The position numbers were made by a program, and so were the translations under genes. 9,356 nt of DNA, taken from assembly GCA_027487055.1 (NCBI GenBank), contig JAIYEJ010000023.1:1-9356 (forward strand), in the 5' to 3' direction. The DNA comes from Methylotenera sp. (lineage in GTDB: Bacteria > Pseudomonadota > Gammaproteobacteria > Burkholderiales > Methylophilaceae). Of the stretch, positions 5,711 through 9,356 are shown one piece after another; positions within the stretch are counted from its first letter, which is position 1; every line of letters begins with the position of its first letter. The notes beneath the pieces are model-generated. The model was not told where the DNA came from. It worked only from the letters and a program-made list of their open reading frames with translations, and did no database searches.

Positions 5711-6661
5711 TTAAAGTTTAGCAGCTAAAGCAGTTTCAAGTTTGCTTTGGTCTGCTACGAAACCGCGAATACCCTCTGCTAACTTTTCTGTTGCCATTGC
5801 ATCTTGATTTAATGCAAAACGAAACTCTTCTTCTGTCATTTTTGCTGGTGGAGTTTTTGTTTTGCCGCCATCTGTAAGTACTTGCACTAAAGTGCCTTCT
5901 GTTGCAGCCAATTCTTGCAATAAGTTTGGTGACACAGTAAGGCGATCGCAACCTGCTAAAGCAATCAACTCCCCAGTATTACGGAATGAAGCACCCATTA
6001 CGACCGTTTTATAGCCGTGTTCTTTGTAATACTGGTAAATTGCACGTACAGATACAACACCTGGGTCTGTTTCTTGTGTGTATGTTTCGCCAGTTTTTGC
6101 TTTGTACCAGTCTAAAATACGGCCAACGAATGGTGAAATCAAGAATACACCAGCCTCTGCACAAGCACGCGCTTGGCCAAAACCGAATAATAATGTGAGG
6201 TTACATTGAATGCCTTCTTTTTCCAAAATTTCACCCGCTTTAATTCCTTCCCATGTTGAAGCCAACTTAATCAACACGCGATCTTTACCGATGCCTGAGT
6301 CAGCATAAAGTTGAATCAATTTACGGCCTTTAGCAACCATTGCATCTAAGTTGAATGACAAACGCGCATCTACTTCAGTAGAAATACGGCCTGGCACCAC
6401 TTTAGTGATTTCAGCTCCAATCAATACAGCTAGTTTGTCAGCTGCATTTTCGATTTGCTGCTCTTTAGAACCACCTTGTGCTTTTGCATATGCAATTGCA
6501 GTTTCAATTAAAGGCGCATATTCTGGAATTTGACTTGCTTTTAAAACGAGCGATGGGTTTGTAGTCGCGTCTACTGGCTTTACACTTTTAATGGCCTCTA
6601 CGTCGCCGGTGTCGGCCACGATAGTTGTCATTGCTTTCAATTGGTCTAATAAATTCGCCAT
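5711..6661 (-). CDS. tal: Transaldolase (TalB type)
   Basis: Transaldolase moves a dihydroxyacetone unit between sugar phosphates in the non-oxidative pentose phosphate pathway; in RuMP methylotrophs this helps regenerate ribulose 5-phosphate. The 316-residue protein lines up residue by residue with the E. coli TalB active site: D17, N35 (DATTNPS), E96 (GRISTE), Schiff-base lysine K132 (VLIKLASTWEG), S176 and R181 (SPFVGRILDW), then GASFRNTG (223-230). The start is supported by a strong AGGAGG (6672-6667) 5 nt upstream. An out-of-frame ATG (6666-6664) abuts that site and would encode only six residues before TAG; it is too close to be a normal start. The gene sits between the cofactor genes and hxlA, in the same direction as both, with 89 bp upstream and 275 bp downstream. 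Confidence 0.97.
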   Translation of the reverse strand: MANLLDQLKAMTTIVADTGDVEAIKSVKPVDATTNPSLVLKASQIPEYAPLIETAIAYAKAQGGSKEQQIENAADKLAVLIGAEITKVVPGRISTEVDARLSFNLDAMVAKGRKLIQLYADSGIGKDRVLIKLASTWEGIKAGEILEKEGIQCNLTLLFGFGQARACAEAGVFLISPFVGRILDWYKAKTGETYTQETDPGVVSVRAIYQYYKEHGYKTVVMGASFRNTGELIALAGCDRLTVSPNLLQELAATEGTLVQVLTDGGKTKTPPAKMTEEEFRFALNQDAMATEKLAEGIRGFVADQSKLETALAAKL

Positions 6662-6666
6662 TGCAT

Positions 6667-6672
6667 CCTCCT
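6667..6672 (-). promoter_or_regulatory. Ribosome binding site of tal
   Basis: Consensus AGGAGG, 5 nt before the tal ATG at 6661. It is the best such site in the window, in keeping with high expression of a central carbon enzyme. Confidence 0.8.
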
Positions 6673-6712
6673 AAAAATTGATTATTCAGTCTTATATAAA
6701 ATCTAGCCGCAC

Positions 6713-6739
6713 ATTATATCTTAAAAACATTAAATTCAA
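6713..6739 (-). promoter_or_regulatory. Candidate tal promoter
   Basis: An exact -10 TATAAT (6718-6713) lies about 52 bp upstream of the tal ATG, with TTGAAT (6739-6734) 15 bp before it. The spacing is short for sigma70, so the -35 is uncertain, but the position in the 89-bp gap between the CitG-like gene and tal is sensible for separate tal transcription. Confidence 0.4.
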
Positions 6740-6750
6740 TACGTTTAAAC

Positions 6751-7581
6751 TCACATTAATGCATGCAAAAGCAAGGTGGCCACAGTCAAATCCGCACTTG
6801 TGCCAGGGTTGAGTCCGCGTTTTTTGAGCGCATAGTCAAAAGCCATTAACTGTGATAAATAATTTTTAGGATTATACGATTTTAAAAACGCTGACTCATG
6901 CGATGCTGCCTCGTTTTTAACTAAATTAGCAATCGTATCACCAAATTTTCGTACGATGTGCGTATCTGGGAATTGACTCATATAGTGCAAATGCACTGCG
7001 CTTGCTGCCCAAGCAGGTCGTTGCCAAAGCGCTAGCGCTTGTTGATAGCAGACTAGGCCATCGATAATATCTGCGAAATTATTTGCATACTGCTGTGCAA
7101 TCATATCGCGTGGCGCAGCCACTTGCATAGCCTTTAATAAATTACAAGTAACAGGCTGATGCACGTCAAAGCAATCGCTAGCACCCAAGCCAGCAGGGTT
7201 TGCCAATGTAATTGCTTTAAAAACATGTGCCGCATCTTGCTGTGTGGTGTTAGCCAAAACTTGCTGGAGCCTAGCAAAAAAATAATCGTTTCCCTCGCCC
7301 AAAGCTGCTTGCAACATAGGTGCGCAAAGTAAAATGACACCCAAATTAGTGTTGCAATGCACAGCTTTATGCGTCGCTTCTACACTTATTAAAATGCGCT
7401 CACCTAAACTCAAATCCGGTTTGGCGATGACTTCCGACACTACCTCTGCACTCTGCACGAAATCTTGCACTGTCATGCCATGGCCATCTGCAAAGATGTG
7501 CACATTGCCCGGCTTAAGCGCCTCTAACTCACCGATGCATGCTGCTTTAAAGGCATGCGCTAAATCGATTTTTTTTATCAT
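6751..7581 (-). CDS. CitG-like triphosphoribosyl-dephospho-CoA synthase family protein of the H4MPT island
   Basis: The 276-residue protein is related to CitG/MdcB (COG1767), enzymes that displace adenine from ATP to build triphosphoribosyl-dephospho-CoA. Family motifs are ELEALKPGNVH (18-28), NTNLGVILLCAP (77-88), GLGASD (131-136) and the C-terminal LNPGTSADL (257-265). No citrate lyase or malonate decarboxylase genes are near. Instead it follows a RimK-like gene and mch, the arrangement seen in methylotrophs, where this gene is known as orf7 of the mch cluster. A role in making the ribosyl part of H4MPT or a related cofactor is plausible but unproven. The ATG at 7581 has no clear Shine-Dalgarno; 64 AT-rich bases separate it from the upstream gene, including the palindrome AATTTTAAAATT (7605-7616), and it is probably in the mch operon. 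Confidence 0.82.
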   Translation of the reverse strand: MIKKIDLAHAFKAACIGELEALKPGNVHIFADGHGMTVQDFVQSAEVVSEVIAKPDLSLGERILISVEATHKAVHCNTNLGVILLCAPMLQAALGEGNDYFFARLQQVLANTTQQDAAHVFKAITLANPAGLGASDCFDVHQPVTCNLLKAMQVAAPRDMIAQQYANNFADIIDGLVCYQQALALWQRPAWAASAVHLHYMSQFPDTHIVRKFGDTIANLVKNEAASHESAFLKSYNPKNYLSQLMAFDYALKKRGLNPGTSADLTVATLLLHALM

Positions 7582-7645
7582 TAATTGATTTAAATTAACT
7601 ATCTAATTTTAAAATTTTATGTATGAATTATTTCTATTGCTGCTT

Positions 7646-8521
7646 CTAAGCTTTACTTAAAAAATCATCTACCAAAACTTGTGCGACATTTACGTTTGTA
7701 GCGCTCTGCAAGCCGCGCCATGCCGGTATGCTATTAACTTCGAGCACCCAAAGCTTGCCTGTTGCATCGCGGATAATATCCACACCACAATAGGCAATAT
7801 CGATAGCTTCTGCAGCCTTAATAGCTAATTCAAGCACATCTGCTTCATCTGCTGCTTTGCATTCTGCACCTTGCGCCACATTATGTAACCAGCCCTCACC
7901 ACTGCGGCGCATGGCCGCAACTGCTTGATTAGCCACAACAAATACACGGTAGTCATGCTTATGATGCCCTGTATCTATAAATTGCTGTAAATAAAATACG
8001 CCATCTACAAAGTCATCCATCGGCAATGGTAACTTTGCTGTATCGACAAGCCGCACGCCTTCTCCTTGCGAACCAAATAGTGGCTTAATAACAAGTTTAT
8101 TATGTTTTAAAACTTGCTCTTGATGAATCATCTTATGGGCAATACTTCTTGATTCGCACACCCAAGTGGCTGGCGTATTAATGTTAGCTTGATGCAACAA
8201 AAAACTAGTCATGGCTTTATCAACGGTGCGCTCAATCGCCCTGCCATCGTTATAAATATTGACACCTAGCGTTTTGAGCATATGCAATATATTTAAGCGC
8301 GTAATGACTTGTGGCAAGGTGCCGCCAGTCACGCCACGCACAAAGGCTGCTTTTGGTAAATGATTAAATTGCGGAATTTGAATATGTGGCTGCTGCCCTG
8401 ACAAATCGATTAAGCAATCTTGTAGCGAAACAAATATTGCTTCTACACCTCTAATTGCAAAAGCCTGCTTTAGTTGCGCGCCATGCCAGCCCGCATCGTC
8501 TGTATATATGGGGATGCGCAT
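7646..8521 (-). CDS. RimK-family ATP-grasp ligase of the H4MPT island
   Basis: The 291-residue protein has a complete ATP-grasp domain of the RimK type (COG0189): DKAMTSFLL (101-109), VIKPLFGSQGEGV (144-156), DYRVFV (190-195), VDIIRD (247-252) and the Mg-binding EVNSIPAWRGL (261-271). RimK relatives ligate amino acids, usually glutamate, to carboxylates; in methanogens MptN and CofF add glutamate to H4MPT and coenzyme F420. In methylotrophs the homologue next to mch is called orf5 and is associated with H4MPT-linked growth. It may add glutamate to a pterin or to the methylofuran tail; the sequence cannot decide. It starts 38 bp after the mch stop with no convincing Shine-Dalgarno, suggesting cotranscription with mch. 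Confidence 0.84.
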   Translation of the reverse strand: MRIPIYTDDAGWHGAQLKQAFAIRGVEAIFVSLQDCLIDLSGQQPHIQIPQFNHLPKAAFVRGVTGGTLPQVITRLNILHMLKTLGVNIYNDGRAIERTVDKAMTSFLLHQANINTPATWVCESRSIAHKMIHQEQVLKHNKLVIKPLFGSQGEGVRLVDTAKLPLPMDDFVDGVFYLQQFIDTGHHKHDYRVFVVANQAVAAMRRSGEGWLHNVAQGAECKAADEADVLELAIKAAEAIDIAYCGVDIIRDATGKLWVLEVNSIPAWRGLQSATNVNVAQVLVDDFLSKA

Positions 8522-8559
8522 TAATAAAACACTTTAAAAAAACATAATATGTAATTGAT

Positions 8560-9356
8560 TTAATTATTAAAAGACTTATTGATTAAAGCCTGATTAAATT
8601 CTCCACCTTCAAAATGTTGTCCTGTTTCAAGATTACAAATCAGTACTTTTGCTGGTGAGAAAAGTAAAGGATCAATTTGATAAAAGTCCATATTATAAGA
8701 CTTGAATACTTCAGCAAAGGTCTTACCGTAATCTTTTGATGAGTTACTTGGCAGATCTTGAGCTAGTTTTTTAGCCTCTGCATCATCACATTTCACATTT
8801 AGTGTGACATATCCACCAAATAAAATCGCATCATTGGTACGCCCCATCGCCGTCATAAAATCATTTGAAGTGGGACACAAAACTGCAACTCCACTACCGC
8901 TCACAATTTTTTCTAAAGGAAAATGAATGGTGTGCGCTTTGTGTAGCGCCACTTCTAATACACGCCCTACAATTTGCACCACACCCGCAATGCTGCTAGT
9001 TGGCGTTAAAATTAGGGTTAAGTTTTCTGGCTTTATTTGAGTATCTTTACAGACTTTTTCAATGACCTCTGTAGGTGGCACTTTATCTGTTTCTAATACT
9101 AGTACAGTTTTTTCTGCTTTGTCTTTATAGTTAAGTTCTTTAAATAAATCTTCGCGTTGCGCAATACTTCTTGCTGGACCAGAACCCAATGAAAAAAACT
9201 TTTCGTGCTGCAAACTCCAACCCGCATACTGACTGCCAAGGCAGGCTAATACAGGGTTTTCTGACTGCACATGAATACTTGCAGTCCATCCATGAATATT
9301 CGCGCTTTCTGCCAAACTTGCTTGTCCTAGGCCACCCATACAACTCTCTGCAATTA
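8560..9356 (-). CDS. mch: Methenyltetrahydromethanopterin cyclohydrolase, partial (N-terminus beyond right edge)
   Basis: Mch interconverts 5,10-methenyl-H4MPT and 5-formyl-H4MPT in the cytoplasm, the middle step of H4MPT-linked formaldehyde oxidation. About 264 residues are visible of the roughly 320 normal for the family. The frame stays open past the first internal Met (9339), where the residues IAESC precede MGGLGQA, so the true start lies outside the window. Recognisable stretches are the glycine-rich CMGGLG, SENPVLACLGSQYAGW, SLGSGPARSIA, TPTSSIAGVVQI and ILFGGYVTLNV. It heads the visible series mch, RimK-like and CitG-like genes, the usual order in methylotrophs. Confidence 0.94.
   Translation of the reverse strand, partial: IAESCMGGLGQASLAESANIHGWTASIHVQSENPVLACLGSQYAGWSLQHEKFFSLGSGPARSIAQREDLFKELNYKDKAEKTVLVLETDKVPPTEVIEKVCKDTQIKPENLTLILTPTSSIAGVVQIVGRVLEVALHKAHTIHFPLEKIVSGSGVAVLCPTSNDFMTAMGRTNDAILFGGYVTLNVKCDDAEAKKLAQDLPSNSSKDYGKTFAEVFKSYNMDFYQIDPLLFSPAKVLICNLETGQHFEGGEFNQALINKSFNN

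Noticed and set aside
7605..7616. Palindrome AATTTTAAAATT as an operator
   Set aside because: It is pure A/T within an AT-rich gap where such palindromes arise easily; there is no promoter context to support it.
9337..9339. Taking the internal Met of mch as its start
   Set aside because: The frame remains open to the window edge and the preceding residues (IAESC) belong to the conserved CMGGLG region, so the gene is cut by the window and not short.
1..9356. tRNA or rRNA genes, CRISPR arrays, insertion sequences, prophage or defence genes
   Set aside because: No cloverleaf-like sequence, regular spacer-repeat array, transposase motif or terminal inverted repeats were seen; nearly all bases belong to recognised metabolic genes.

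Overview
The gene content points to a methylotrophic bacterium that combines the tetrahydromethanopterin (H4MPT) C1 pathway with the ribulose monophosphate (RuMP) cycle. A betaproteobacterium of the Methylophilaceae (Methylotenera/Methylophilus/Methylobacillus type) fits best. The window is fairly AT-rich, which leans towards a Methylotenera-like member, but this is inference and not a taxonomic result.

Layout, right to left (most genes are on the minus strand). The window opens at its right edge with the C-terminal part of mch (methenyl-H4MPT cyclohydrolase). It is followed by a RimK-like ATP-grasp gene and a CitG-like gene, both of the type that accompanies mch in methylotrophs. Then come three RuMP/pentose-phosphate genes: transaldolase (tal), 3-hexulose-6-phosphate synthase (hxlA, also called hps) and 6-phospho-3-hexuloisomerase (hxlB, also called hpi). 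A bidirectional terminator separates hxlB from a convergent, plus-strand HisA-like gene. Back to back with that gene, and overlapping its start by 6 bp, begins a tightly overlapping minus-strand trio: a tyramine/tyrosine-glutamate ligase-like ATP-grasp gene (mfnD-like), an ASKHA-fold gene (mfnF-like), and pabB, which runs off the left edge.

How it works together. Mch acts in oxidation of formaldehyde bound to H4MPT. PabB supplies p-aminobenzoate, a precursor of the H4MPT arylamine. The mfnD- and mfnF-like genes match archaeal methanofuran biosynthesis families and probably make the bacterial methylofuran. The RimK-like, CitG-like and HisA-like genes are likely cofactor-biosynthesis enzymes of unsettled chemistry. 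HxlA and HxlB fix formaldehyde onto ribulose 5-phosphate and give fructose 6-phosphate, and Tal helps regenerate the acceptor. The window therefore joins formaldehyde oxidation, its cofactor supply and formaldehyde assimilation.

The most interesting regulatory structure is in three places: the overlapping head-to-head starts at 3373-3378; the strong terminator between hxlA and hxlB; and the hxlA upstream region, which has a good sigma70-type promoter, an overlapping dyad and a triplicated A/T 12-mer in the leader. No RNA genes, CRISPR arrays or mobile elements were seen. No gene-free stretch exceeds 300 bases; the longest is the 275 bp between tal and hxlA.
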